NCBI GenBank assembly: GCA_030323885.1
Contig: CM059197.1
Coordinates: forward strand, 32,939,884 to 33,003,883
Direction of reading: 5' to 3'
DNA length: 64,000 nt
Origin: Branchipolynoe longqiensis
Taxonomy: Eukaryota; Annelida; Polychaeta; Phyllodocida; Polynoidae
The translations under genes were made by a program, and so were the position numbers. Below the pieces are notes generated by a model. The model had not been told where the DNA came from and ran no database searches. It saw nothing but the letters and a program-made list of their open reading frames with translations. Below, one piece after another: positions 32,830 through 43,847 of this stretch; within the stretch, counting starts at the first letter, position 1; each line of letters begins with the position of its first letter.

Positions 32830-33030
32830 CTAACTTGGATATGCAGGATACAATCCTGAAATGAACAAACATGGCTGGAAGACGAGTGCTTCGGCACTGA
32901 CAAAATACTTATTCAGCAGAATAAACATATTTACAACAATAACACAACTCTACCTAGTCTTTTGGGTGGGTCCCCCCCACCCCCTGGAACTGTGGTGCTT
33001 TCATCGGACTGTGCATCTTTAACTTTAAGG
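32830..33030. mobile_element. Fragments of the TTAA MITE
   Basis: ATCTAACTTGGATATGCAGG at 32837 and TGCTTTCATCGGACTGTGCA at 32996 are the reversed left third of the MITE. The right end is missing. Confidence 0.5.
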
Positions 33031-33355
33031 CCCACATGGCAGGGTAACTAAGCAACACGCCCGGGTCTCCCGCTACAGTTAGGAGTAGGTTACAAACTAG
33101 AATCTGCCCGCCCTTCCTCCCTTTCTACCGGGCTCTGCTGAGTGGAGTGGCCGGGTCTGACTCACCGCCTTGTCGGCAGTGGTCGCACGACGGCCACTGC
33201 CTGCCTCCTGCGGTTCTCCTCCCCCCACTCACCCACCCTTTAAACACATCCATTTGGGGGCACTCTCCATTTGTTTGCGGATTGGTGGCGATTAGAACTG
33301 GGTGTAGCTGGTTGCTGGTGCGCCGTGTGTACTTCTAATGCTATTGTATTGTAGG
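33031..33355. other. Unannotated intergenic stretch
   Basis: Nothing is recognised. Confidence 0.4.
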
Positions 33356-33359
33356 CGCA

Positions 33360-33785
33360 CGCCCCTCCCACCCCCACTCCACCCCCACTCCCCACAAGTT
33401 CTCCCACAACCCCCCACAACCAAACCCACAACCCCACCCACAACCACAACCATAACCACAACCCCACCCACAACCACAACACCACCCACAACTCAACTCA
33501 CACCCCAGTCACAACCACAACCACACCCACGCCCACACTCACAACCACACCCACAACCACACCGCCACCCAAAACCACAACCACACTCACCACCCACCCG
33601 CAACCCCACCCACAACCCCATCCACAACCCCATCCACAACTCCATCCACAACCCCACCCACAACCCTACCCACGCCCCCATCAACAGCCACACCCACATA
33701 CCACACCCACACCCACAACCACACTCACAACCACACACACAACCGCATCCACAATCACACCACCCACATCCCATCCAGTTCCCCG
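33360..33785. repeat. CCCACAACC-type simple sequence
   Basis: Degenerate CAACCCCACCCACAACCACA repeats of 6-12 bp. Open frames are Pro/Thr/His or Gly/Val/Cys repeats only. Confidence 0.93.
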
Positions 33786-34238
33786 TCCACAGCGTGCCCT
33801 CACTGCGTGATTGCACCCGATCACCGTAATCCGCAGATCGGGTCGAAACCGAATAGTTCCTGCACAGTGGAAAAGTGGCTCTATAGAAGACAATTGGATA
33901 GGTAAGGTCTTAAGGTACCAGCACGTGTTGTCGATTCCTGTCAGACGTGTTATCATCGCCTTTGAGGGCTGGCCATGCTGGAGACGCTGTTGATCTGACG
34001 CATGCGCAGAAGCGACATTTGGCAAATCAGCCTTGTGGCAGCTGAGACGGCCACACCGGGCCGGGTCTTGGATAGGAAGGCTACCACATGTACTTCTTTA
34101 TCCCAGTCCTGGAATCCTTATCTGTTGATATGCACTGCTAGAGAAGTGTGGTGTTTAGATAATTAATGCACACACTGGTGTTTTATATTTGGAGTCCTCG
34201 ACATGATCATTATTCCATATATATGTATTAATAAATAT
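33786..34238. other. Unannotated intergenic stretch
   Basis: ACGCATGCGCAGAAGCGACA at 33999 resembles the NRF1-like motif inside the 48606 element. Nothing else is seen. Confidence 0.45.
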
Positions 34239-34352
34239 ACAGTAAACCCTCCTGAACCGACCACCTCCACAGGTCGACCACTCCCTTACATCGATCGCTT
34301 TATTTGGGTCCCAACAATACCATTGTAACCATATTCTAACTCCCTAATCCGA
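34239..34352. mobile_element. pogo-like MITE, right side lost
   Basis: ACAGTAAACCCTCCTGAACC, then TTTGGGTCCCAACAATACCA and ATTCTAACTCCCTAATCC. It is cut where a TTAA MITE begins. Confidence 0.75.
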
Positions 34353-34815
34353 AGTTAGTTATTTAAAGTGTAAGCATGTCAAATAGATTTTTCCGTGCTT
34401 GTCAAAGTTCTGATGCCATTGAGTCGGGCAGTAATATGTTCTATTGAATTGACTTAGTATGCCATTCTATCTAGCAACACATACTTAATTAGTGTACCAG
34501 TATCTAAGTTGGATATGCAGGTTCAAACCTAAAGAAGTGTTTTTGGTAGTTTTGTTGGTACATTATTTGTTTAAGCAGGGGAAATTTCAGTCACAGACGA
34601 CTGGTCTTCCTCATTCCACTGCTCCTTGACCTATCCTAGTAATCCCGAGCGTCTGGCTAGGAAGCGACAAGTATAAATATTTAAGTAATTGGTTTGAGTC
34701 AAACAGGATTCGAACCCACGATCCCACGATCTACCAACACAGGAGATGGACGCTCTAACTCATTCAGCCATCCCGTCTGGTTTTGCTTTTGAAAATGTGA
34801 TGCTTTTATCGGACT
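34353..34815. mobile_element. TTAA MITE (reverse) with nested SINE B
   Basis: CTTGTCAAAGTTCTGATGCC, TGTACCAGTATCTAAGTTGG and the right end GCTTTTATCGGACTATGCCG, CTTTAA match the reversed MITE family. SINE B at 34551-34782 interrupts it. The left terminus is not clear. Confidence 0.65.
34551..34782 (-). repeat. SINE family B, second copy
   Basis: TTATTTGTTTAAGCAGGGGA, AATTTCAGTCACAGACGACT, the shared body CTGGCTAGGAAGCGACAAGT, and the head GGATTCGAACCC ... CTCATTCAGCCATCCCGTCT. The same tail-to-body join as at 31868. Confidence 0.85.
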
Positions 34816-35024
34816 ATGCCGCTTTAACGGCGTGGATTTACAAATTAAGCCGACTTTAGTTCCGGGCATGAGTAAACTGTGCAGTGTGTTTGTAAAACAG
34901 CAGGCCTATATCAACTGTATTAAATATTGACGGCAACAGTCTGTGTTCAGGGTTGGGAATGAATGGATGGAAACCATATGTCAAAAATAAAAGTGGTAAA
35001 AGTGGTAAAATTGTCCCCATGCCA
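34816..35024. other. Unannotated spacer
   Basis: Nothing is recognised. Confidence 0.4.
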
Positions 35025-35235
35025 TCACCTCTGCCAATTTGGATTTTCACCACTGTCTATAAATTAAAGCTTCATCAAAGGCCAGATACCATGTGTATAT
35101 CAGTATATGGTGTTAGATGTTAAAAATCCCTTGGGTCAGTAAAAGTGTAAGCTCTGGCTTTCAATCGACCAAAGTTCTGTCTAATGGTGAAAACAACGAC
35201 TATTTAGCCTTATCCATGATATGCCATATAATTCT
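35025..35235 (+). repeat. SINE family E, 5'-truncated
   Basis: CTCTGCCAATTTGGATTTTC, CATCAAAGGCCAGATACCAT, TTAAAAATCCCTTGGGTCAG and CTAATGGTGAAAACAACG. The head is missing. Confidence 0.78.
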
Positions 35236-35264
35236 TCAAGAAAAAAAGTCGTTTACCAACCCCT

Positions 35265-35366
35265 TCCACAAACACACACTAACACACCACACAACCACAC
35301 AACCACACACCACACACACACCACACAAACACACGCACACACACCACACGCAGCACACAACCCGCT
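35265..35366. repeat. CACACAAC microsatellite
   Basis: ACACACCACACAACCACACA-type repeats. Confidence 0.9.
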
Positions 35367-35815
35367 GAAACCGCCTTAAAACGGGTGATGATCAGGAGGT
35401 GTTCTTTGTGCCTAGCTCCGGGCGAGCGTCTGCAGGGATTATCTACAGTAATCTTTTGTGATAATCGGCGAAGTTGCTTTGCTCAGCGACGCGGGTGCTA
35501 CACACGGCCACCACTGAAATAATATTTGCGCAGGATGACTGGATGCCGATCCAATTCTCATTCTCATGCCTCAGTAACGCCCGACCTTTGTGTCGGATGG
35601 AAACCCTCCAGACAAGGAACTGTCCTGCTGCTATGCACCGTAGGTCATGTCCTGCACTACATCATCTGGCTGAAACAGCCAAGGAGTGCAATATACTTGT
35701 ATTGGGTTTCAGAGGAAATTTGCCAAGTCTCATTTAATGGTGGAGTATAATGATGTATAATGGTTTACTGCTTCATTGCTGGAACTTGAGAACCGGAAGT
35801 TCAATTAACGCGGAT
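35367..35815. other. Unannotated intergenic stretch
   Basis: Two overlapping open frames of 74-87 codons (35474-35750) have no recognised domain and are not called. Confidence 0.45.
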
Positions 35816-35819
35816 GTTA

Positions 35820-36610
35820 GCACATGTGCCCATGTCGTATGACATGTCATAACAAGTCATACAATATGTAATATAACATGTTATATGGCATGTAATATAA
35901 CATGCAATATAACATGTAATATAACATGTAATATAACATGTAATATAACATGTAATATAACATTAATATAACATTAATATAAGATGTAATATAACATTAA
36001 TATAACATGTAAAATAACATTAATATAACATGTAAAATAAGATGCAATATACAACCACACACCCACACCCACATTTAATATAGCATGCCATATAACAAGT
36101 CATATAACATGGCATATGACATGTCATATGAATAGTTATATACACTGTTATATCACATGTCATATAACATTCACATAACATGGGATATGACATGTCATAT
36201 ATTATATCATATAACATATCGTATAAGGTGATCATCCCATAAACATGTCATATCTCATGTTATATGGCATGATATATAGCATGTCATATAACATGCCATA
36301 TAACATTAATATGTCAATATAACATATCATACAACGTGTCATATAACGTCATATGACATATCATATATCATGCCACATAATATGTCATATAACATGACAT
36401 ATACCATTTCATATAACATGTCATATATCATGTCATATAACATGTCATATCACATTTCATATAACATGTCATATACCCTTGCATATAGCATGTCATATAA
36501 CATTTCATATAATATGTCAGATAACATTTCATATAGCATGTCATATAACATTTCATATAATATGTAATGCAACTTGTCATATAATATGTCACATAACATG
36601 TCACCTAACA
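35820..36610. repeat. 12-bp AT-rich array near CATGTCATATAA
   Basis: About 60 units of CATGTAATATAA or CATGTCATATAA, interrupted by ACAACCACACACCCACACCC at 36050-36070. ATGACATGTCAT-type palindromes recur, so the array can form cruciforms. Confidence 0.92.
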
Positions 36611-37235
36611 TGCACAACACCAATCAAGACGATAAGTGTGTTCCTAGTTCGGCTGGTCTCTCGGGGAGAACTGTAGCTGTAACTTAGCCGTGGGATCGCA
36701 GCGACCGATCACCCAGCAGAAGGTGTGTGTGTGTGGGGGGAGGGGTGAATACCGGCACATGTACTATAATAGCGGAAGTTGTATTGTACCTCATCTAACA
36801 TATATTTGCAAAGACAATTTTTCTGCAATCTACCCAGAAACAACTGTATGGCAACAAACCTATTTAGATGTTGTTGGAATGTTATGTCTTGACAACATCT
36901 ACTTGGTCATATCAGGACTGAGTCATCAGAAGGCATGTGGTTCGTGCTATGTGAGTTTAAAGTAAATGGTCTACATTGTAGGATAGGTCTGGGAATGGAA
37001 ACCCCCCCCCCCCCTTCTGCTGGCTCAGCTGAAGCTGCGACCCAACCGGCGTGTTGGGTCGTAGGTTCAGTAATTCCTGGCGGACTCAGCTGCACCTAAG
37101 TAGCATAGGAGGGTTCATTCGAGCGTAAAATTACTCAAAAGAACCATGCTATACTACTCACCTAAGTTGAGGAGATCACGTGGTGCGGCGTGTTAAACTG
37201 GAACTATTAAGTCCAATTGTAAAAGGCGCCGCTCT
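36611..37235. other. Unannotated intergenic stretch
   Basis: A C run at 37002-37014. A 91-codon frame at 36690-36965 has no recognised domain and is not called. Confidence 0.45.
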
Positions 37236-37249
37236 TTGCTTAAAAGGTC

Positions 37250-37312
37250 GCTAACGTCTGACCTTAGATGTTGCTAGGACGTAAGACAACAACAAACAAA
37301 CAACAAACATCT
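37250..37312 (+). repeat. SINE family A tail-only copy
   Basis: GTCTGACCTTAGATGTTGCT, AGGACGTAAGACAACAACAA and ACAAACAACAAACA. Only the last ~60 bp of the SINE is present. No clear TSD was found. Confidence 0.82.
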
Positions 37313-37529
37313 AATGTTCTGCGAGTTTTTTTTTTACCCGGGTTTAAGCTGGGTCCTTCACGTCTCTCTGCCCCACGCACTCCTTCGCTCTATCCATCCA
37401 CTCACACAGCACACATCCCGACCCCATCTAATCCCCGGTCCAGCAACAACAACAAAAAAGAAGAAGAAGATGCTGCCACGTCAGGAACAATTCGTCACTA
37501 CACACATCCCCCAATATCTCAATGACAAA

Positions 37530-38065
37530 AGATTAAGCCAACGTCCACACACACGCACACAGTTACAATCACACACACATACACTCACACACATACTCAC
37601 ACGCACTCACACACACACGCACGCACGCTCACACGCACACTCAGACACTCACACATTCTCACACACACTCTCACATACTCACATTCACTCAAACACACCG
37701 TCTCACACACTTACACACACCGTCTCATACACTCACAGTCACATTCACTCAAATGCACTCAGTCACACACAATCACTCATGCTCACACATACTGATCAGC
37801 ATTGAACACAAGCCTGAATACCCAGGCCTATATGCTATGAACAGTATAAATACAGCCTCAATAAAAAAATATATAACAAAATTCTCACACTCAAACACTC
37901 ACAAACACTCACTCACACACATTCACACACTCACAGGCACTCATACATTCACATACTCGCACCCAGGCACACAAACCCTCCTTCACCCACTCATACTCAC
38001 ACACTCTTACACGCACTCCCACACACAAACTTATACACACACTCCGCCACCGACACCCACTCAAT
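37530..38065. repeat. CACACT/CACTCA simple sequence
   Basis: ACACACTCACACACATACTC-type repeats with an island of unique DNA at 37800-37885. Confidence 0.93.
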
Positions 38066-38169
38066 TTATTTTAGTCTAAAATGCAAATTCCCAAACGCGC
38101 ATCTTTTGAGAAGGACTCTCACATATTTCACTTCTATCTGCCCCACCCCGCCCGCCGTGACAACCAGCT

Positions 38170-38226
38170 CCACACATACACACACTCACACACACACACT
38201 CACACACACAGACATACACACACAGC
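38170..38226. repeat. CACACT microsatellite
   Basis: CACACACACTCACACACACA. Confidence 0.92.
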
Positions 38227-38365
38227 CTCAGAGACCAACTGCCCGCTTCGGGAGCTTAGCAGTCACTTCCGGTTGAGTTGATAAAAATAAAGGAACAAAC
38301 CCTTAAAGAAGCCCCGGGTAGCGGACCGCCATTGTGGAGACATGCTAATTCGACTCATTGAACAA

Positions 38366-38450
38366 ACGGGGGGAGGGGGGGGGGGGGAGAGAGAACACAG
38401 CGGGTTGGGGGGGGGCGGGGGTAGGGGGGAGGTGTGTGTGTGGAGGAGGG
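38366..38450. repeat. Poly-G-rich tract
   Basis: GGGGGGAGGGGGGGGGGGGA, then GGGTTGGGGGGGGGCGGGGG. A strong quadruplex candidate. Confidence 0.88.
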
Positions 38451-38619
38451 CAGAGGTGTTGTGTTTGATGAATCGCTGAGGGTGCATTCACAAAGTCTTA
38501 AGTACAACCGAACCGCAAAGTCGACCGCGTACCCAATGTGAGCGTAGATTATAGTACATGTGGGCCTCCAGTGGGCGCATGCAACTGATAAGTGATATTG
38601 GTGCGTGTTCCTGACAATG

Positions 38620-39290
38620 CACATCTATATATATGTATGTATAATATATAATATAAGATATATATATGCCATAGTAATATATAGTATATATATTACATAT
38701 ATTATATGCTATATATTCTAATTTATATATGATATATATGATAAATAAAGTAGATATATATTATATATGATGTAATATATGAAGAGTTCAGGTGCAAAAC
38801 CACGTAAATGCCAATCCAAACATGGAGATAAACATTGGAATCAAACTGTCAACAAGTTTTTTATTTTTTATTCCTAGTTTTTTTGTTCATTGCTCCATAA
38901 CCATCTTATCATATGAAAGTGGAATTAGTGAGAATTAAAATTATTTTCATTAACAAATCTTTTATTTAAACTATATATTTCGATTGGCGTTTACATGGTT
39001 TTACGCCTGAACTCTTCATATACATTACTTAAGAGATATATTATATATATGATAAATAAAGTACATATATATTATATATGATGTAATATATATTATTATT
39101 TATGATATATATGATATACATGGTAAGGATAGTACATTATGTATATAATATACACAATATATACATTACATACACTACGCACTATATATAAATATTATAA
39201 TCAATATAATATATAAAGAATATAAATATAATATATATTTAGTACAAACAATATATCGATTATATTAATAATATATGTATGCGTTAATGA
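38620..39290. repeat. TATATA-rich region holding a MITE
   Basis: Imperfect ATATAT repeats with a duplicated block (ATGATAAATAAAGTAGATAT at 38738 and ATGATAAATAAAGTACATAT at 39049). The two blocks flank the MITE at 38779-39020. Confidence 0.85.
38779..39020. mobile_element. MITE, AGTTCAGG...CGCCAATC ends, copy 2
   Basis: GAAGAGTTCAGGTGCAAAAC plus CACGTAAATGCCAATC pairs with the right end (reverse complement GAAGAGTTCAGGCGTAAAAC, CATGTAAACGCCAATC). The interior is the reverse of the copy at 18957 (CATAACCATCTTATCATATG). Confidence 0.8.
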
Positions 39291-39469
39291 AAACTAACCT
39301 ATCTTATTTTTGTATTTTCTGTGTATGAATGAATTTAGGGATTTTGTGTTGCTTATTCCCGTATTGAACAGGATATGGATGTGACCGCTCTACGTCGAAC
39401 GCATCAATATGCATGTTACCAACATCAAAGACTTCCCCGGGCCTTCTGAACGTCTGTAGAACAGCCACC

Positions 39470-39900
39470 CACACACACGCGCGCGCGCGTGCTGAGCCCA
39501 TTACCAGCGTGCGGTGCGCATGCGCCGTGCCCCGAGTTTACCGGGCACGCTCCGGCGGACCACCACAATGGCGGACCGGAAGTACAACGGGCCGGGTAAC
39601 ACAATGAGAAGCTTATTTCAATTAGCTTGTATATAATCTCCTTAGCATTCCCGGAAGCCCCGATTGATGGTAACCATGGCCACCGGATGCCGCCCGCTGT
39701 CTGTCCGTGTGTCCCGGCCCTGATTGGTTCGTTCCTCCCCCCCCCCCCCCTCCCCCACCGCGTGGAACCTCGCCGCTTCTCTGAGAGGTCAAGAGGTCAG
39801 GGAGACGCGAGCAGATTGGTTTGGTTGAGCGCGACTTGTGTTCGCGATGCGGCCATGTTGTGACGTGCCATTCAGCGTCGTAAGCGGATGTAGGTGATCA
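39470..39900. promoter_or_regulatory. CpG-rich promoter-like region (NRF1, YY1, ETS, RFX motifs)
   Basis: A CpG-dense stretch with ordered motifs of the housekeeping-promoter type: NRF1-like TGCGCATGCGCC at 39515-39526, YY1-like CAATGGCGG at 39566-39574, ETS-like CCGGAAGT at 39576-39583, an RFX-like GGTAACCATGGC at 39669-39680, a second YY1-like GCGGCCATGTTG at 39850-39861 and a CRE-like TGACGTGC at 39861-39868. This combination is known from TATA-less bidirectional promoters in animals. No adjoining exon is recognised on either side, so gene and direction are unknown. Short CpG-rich transposons can carry similar motifs. Confidence 0.4.
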
Positions 39901-39944
39901 TTAGTCGTGCGATTCCAATGCAGTGGATTGTCGGAGGTTTGCGT

Positions 39945-40160
39945 TCTGGCAACATCTAAGGTCATATGAGCACGGGTACCAAGTTGTGACAGTGCGCACT
40001 CATGGTGACTTTATAGGACTTTAAAGGAAATTAGGCTGCCAGCACCATTTCCTGATATCCCACTCAGTCTCATTATCCTGACACTGAGCAAACCAATCCT
40101 ACCCCTATCCTATTTATCCCGACTGCCAAGCTAGGAAGCGACAAGTATCCATATGTTTTC
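39945..40160 (-). repeat. SINE family A, diverged
   Basis: GGCAACATCTAAGGTCATAT, CACTCATGGTGACTTTATAG, CCTGATATCCCACTCAGTCT and AGCTAGGAAGCGACAAGTAT. The head is lost. Confidence 0.8.
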
Positions 40161-40189
40161 AATACGTTGTCAATACACATGTATTTTTC

Positions 40190-40550
40190 TGCTGGCTCTC
40201 TGTCCGACTCACGTAGGTCTATGTAGTGCTATGTATGAACAACGTTTGTCTAACGTATGCTAACATACATCAACATATGTCTAATGTATACATAGCGTAC
40301 ACCCGATGTAAAAGCCACATGTTGTCGAATGTCAAAAAATTTGTGCATGCACAAAACCTTTGCGACCCCTTGACGAGCGACGCCGTATAATGACGAACAT
40401 CAACATACATCAACACATACCAACATATGCATAGCGAATGCGTAACATTCAAGTAATGCATAGCGACATATACCAACGTATTGGTGCAAAATCACCTATG
40501 TTGGCGCATGCTTCCACGATGTGTCGTAGTGTGACAGGGCTATAACAGTA
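40190..40550. mobile_element. Decayed foldback, right end AGTGTGACAGGGCT
   Basis: The right end (CGATGTGTCGTAGTGTGACA, GGGCTATAA) is of the TGTCACAC type. The left end is only weakly matched (GGCTCTCTGTCCGACTCACG near 40193). The interior has CAACATA/CATAGCG repeats in both senses. Confidence 0.45.
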
Positions 40551-40847
40551 ACACCAGATTTCACCACCTTGTTCACTCATTGCTACCCGGCCCCATCTCT
40601 CATGGCACTGTTCACACTTGCACTGTTCACGCCATCTCTCATCCCCTTGTCCACACCTTGTCATCAATCACCACCATTCACCACCTTGTTCACACCATGC
40701 CATCGATCACACATTGTTCACACCTTGGTGAATGGAGCAGCGGTCTTTTATGGCCCGCCCAAAGCAGCTGTAATGACTGGACTAGACGTCTGTTCCCGCT
40801 GCCATATCGATCTGCCCTCACGCTCTGATCTCGTGCCAACTCTGATG
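40551..40847. other. CACCTTGTTCACAC-rich spacer
   Basis: CACCTTGTTCAC and CATCTCTCAT recur irregularly at 40560-40735. No gene. Confidence 0.5.
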
Positions 40848-41456
40848 ACCCGGTCACATAAACGTTAGTGGACGTAGTTGAACGAAGTGGAGGCTAAGGT
40901 AGTTGAACGTAGTTGAACGTACCGGCATCCATACTTGTCCGTGATGTTAACTTGGTAATAATGTGGGTGAGCGGTGATGTCCGATAAAATTGTTGGACAT
41001 GTTCAAAAGAGCACTACGTATTAGAGGCTGAATTTGTGTCTGTGATGCTAATGTACTCTAGTGTACTCTAGCATACTCTAGCATACTTTAGCATACTCTA
41101 ACGTACACTAATGTACTCTAGTTTACTCTAGCATACTCTAGCATACTCTGGCATACTCTAGCATACTCTACCATACTCTAGAATGCTCTAGCATACTTGG
41201 ACAAAGCCCTGGTCACATAGCCGTTAGTGGATGTAGGTGAACGTAGTGGAGGCTAATGTAGTTGAACATAGTTAAACGTACCGGCATCCGTACCGTAACA
41301 TATTTATCCATACCGTAACGTATTTATCGGTACCAAAACCAGCTGTACCTTAATGTATTTAAACATAGTTTAACGGACTTACACCTTGTTTGACCCACGT
41401 TAGCCTCCACCTACGTTCACCTACGTTCAACTCCGTACTATGTCACCGGGGCTGTT
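40848..41456. mobile_element. Composite foldback, GGTCACATA ends, copy 2
   Basis: The outer left end GGTCACATAAACGTTAGTGG is at 40852. An internal end, AGCCCTGGTCACATAGCCGT, is at 41207. The right end (CCTACGTTCAACTCCGTACT, ATGTCACCGGGGCT) finishes at 41454. Between the first two lie GGACATGTTCAAAAGAGCA and about 15 units of ACTCTAGCAT (41045-41195). The same order of parts occurs at 26475 and, reversed, at 61686. Confidence 0.82.
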
Positions 41457-41611
41457 CAAATCATGTTCCATTTTATATCCATCCTGCCTATGCATGTAAG
41501 ATTGGGTGCCATGCCCGAGTAGACAAATCGTCGGCTTCCTCTACCGTGGGTTCGGTCTCCAGCCTATTCAATCCAAAGGACTACATAACTTATACTTGTC
41601 GGTACCTTTGT

Positions 41612-41925
41612 TTGTTGTTATTTACGTCATAGCAACATCTAAGGTCATATCAGGATGGGGACCGACTTGTGACAGTGCACACTCAGGCCGCCAGCACCAT
41701 GACATGGTATCCCCCTCAGTCACATTATCCTTACACTGAGCCAACCAGTCCTTGCCCTATCCTAATAATACCGAGCGCCAGGCGAGGAAGCGACAAGTAT
41801 CAATTTTTAAGTCATTGGCTTGACTAGACCCGGATTCAAACCTACAAACTCATGTGTTCGGATCTCCCGATCTCCCAAAACAAGAGGCACGCGCTTTACG
41901 CATTTTGCCACCTAGTCTGGTGTGT
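41612..41925 (-). repeat. SINE family A with TSD
   Basis: The tail (TTTACGTCATAGCAACATCT) is at the left. The head end is altered (CTCCCGATCTCCCAAAACAA). The TSD is GGTACCTT (about 41600-41607 and 41933-41940). A deletion removes the GCGACTTTATAGTGCTGCCC part. Confidence 0.8.
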
Positions 41926-41939
41926 TGGTACCTTGTATG

Positions 41940-42070
41940 CCACTCGACACTATTAGGTATGGGGAGTGACTTATATTGATTCCGCGTCCGGATAATGTGA
42001 GTGGGATATCATGTCATGGTACCAGTGGCATGGTATCACAGCCGGACAGCACTATAAAGCTAACACCAAT
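41940..42070 (+). repeat. SINE family A old fragment
   Basis: CGTCCGGATAATGTGAGTGG, ATATCATGTCATGGTACCAG and GGACAGCACTATAAAGC. Confidence 0.65.
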
Positions 42071-42173
42071 GCTGATTTGATCAGTTCTCTCCGTGCATCG
42101 CAATCAGCAGATTATCTCTTAAGTAAAACTTTGAAATCATATTGCCTTCATTGACAATGACCATTGATTTGTT

Positions 42174-42667
42174 AAGCGCCTGTCACACTATGCCGGATTA
42201 AGCAATGGACAGAATTGTCTAGTCCGGTGGCGGTGGGGTGTGATAGTATCAAAATGTATTAAAATGTATAAAAATGATGCGATATCGGGTCAAAGGATGC
42301 TGGACGAATGGAGATGATATGGACATGACACGGTCATGAAACGGACATGAAACAGACATAAAACGGACATGAAACGGACATGAAACGGACATGAAACGGA
42401 CATGAAACGGAAATGAACGGATAGCCAACGGACGATAAGCAGACTAAACAAACTCAAACTGGACAAGAAATGTAGACTTCAATCCGGCGGCATCCATTCC
42501 AAGTTTTGTGCATGTTCAAAACTTCTAACTGATCGGGCTGGATATCAACGGATATCAATGGATATGCAACCGATATGCAATGCACACAAACCAGACTTTG
42601 CCAGATATCAACAGACTTTGTTCGGTTTCTTTCCGTTTCCCCAATCCGGCCAGGTGTGACAGCCGCT
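42174..42667. mobile_element. Foldback element, TTAA-GCGCCTGTCACAC ends
   Basis: The left end (TTAAGCGCCTGTCACACTAT, GCCGGATTAAGCAATGGACA) pairs with the right end (reverse complement TTAAAGCGGCTGTCACACCT, GGCCGGATTGGGGAAACGGA). TTAA is present on both sides. The core has about six 11-bp units of ACATGAAACGG (42325-42415). The right arm shares ATATCAACGGATATCAA and AAACCAGACTTTGCCAGATA with the foldback at 23959. Confidence 0.82.
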
Positions 42668-42821
42668 TTAAAGTTGCATATTCCAATAGAGTTGAGTTTA
42701 TGCTGTGTATATTTTTAGATATATATACAACACGTTCGTCGGTATAGTATATATTATTTTTACTTCTAACTATATTTTATTTTATTCAGAAACTGAAAAC
42801 CGGCAGACTGTGCCACTTTAC
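42668..42821. mobile_element. Short TTAA MITE derivative
   Basis: TTTAAAGTTGCATATTCCAA at the left and GGCAGACTGTGCCACTTTA at the right, with a deleted interior. It directly abuts the foldback at 42174 and shares the TTTAA. Confidence 0.6.
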
Positions 42822-42848
42822 ATTAGAAATATAGCATCAAATTTATGT

Positions 42849-42916
42849 CCGCCCCCGTCCTGATATGACCTTAGATGTTGCTAGGACGTAAAACAACAAC
42901 AAACAAACAACAAACA
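42849..42916 (+). repeat. SINE A tail-only insertion with 13-bp TSD
   Basis: A 68-bp insertion made of CCGTCCTGATATGACCTTAG, ATGTTGCTAGGACGTAAAAC and CAA-rich tail is flanked by the perfect repeat ATCAAATTTATGT (42836-42848 and 42917-42929). The TSD shows that it was inserted as it stands, not truncated later. Confidence 0.92.
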
Positions 42917-42984
42917 ATCAAATTTATGTAAGTAATTTTGGTGGTAACAAAAAATATATATTTTCATGGGATCATGTGGCTTTA

Positions 42985-43312
42985 AAGTCACTGGGCACGG
43001 TAGCCGAATCGGTAGAGCGTGGGGCTCGCGTGCTGGATATCGGGAGTTCGGTTTCCGATCCAGTCAAACCAATGATTTATAAAATTGATACCTCTCGTTT
43101 CCTAGCCTGGTGCTTGGCATTAATAGGATATGGCAAGGACTGGTTGGCTCAGTGTCAGGATAATGCGACTGAGTGGGATATCGGGTCATGGTGCCAGCGG
43201 TCTGATTTCCCAGAGGGGCAGCACTATGACATCGCCATGACTGCGCACTGCCAAAACTCTGTACCCGTCCTGATATGACAGTAGATGTTGCAAGGACGTA
43301 AAACTCCAACAA
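42985..43312 (+). repeat. SINE family A, full length
   Basis: The head GCACGGTAGCCGAATCGGTA with GAGCG, the body and the tail CAGTAGATGTTGCAAGGACG are all present. The tail is CAACAATCAACCAATC, not CAAACAA. Confidence 0.85.
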
Positions 43313-43847
43313 TCAACCAATCCTCCTATATCACAATGCACTTCACCGCCCGACATACCCGGGTTTTTGTTTGTATATGGCCAGGCCCTGCCGGCTACAC
43401 GTAGTGCGAGTCACGTGACATCATAATGTACGAGCCACTCAGTGACAGGCAACACACTCCATTACCCGCGTAGAGTACCGTAAGGGCCAGGTATTTGATA
43501 GTTTTTTTGGCATCGGATCATAAACAAACAATGCATCAGCCGAAATGACCAGCTGGTGTCCACTCTTCTCCCCCCCCCCCCCCCCCTCCAGTAAAGTGTA
43601 GTGTGGCAAGGTCAGAGGTTAAGGGTCAGTGGACAGGGGTCGTGCTAATGACTGGAAATTGGATGATTTCTTCTAGCCTTTTGCTTTTTTTGCTTTTTTT
43701 GTTGCTTTTTTTGTTTGGGAGGGGGGCGTTGTGTATGTGGTTCTTCTTGTTGTCATTGCTGATTTGTATCGGTTTTTTTAACATGTGTTTTGTGTGTGGG
43801 TCGGGGGGGGGGGGCTAAATATGGGCATATAGTACTAGTAGTGTTTT
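43313..43847. other. Unannotated intergenic stretch
   Basis: Runs of C (43569-43586), T (43683-43712) and G (43803-43813). Nothing else is recognised. Confidence 0.5.
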
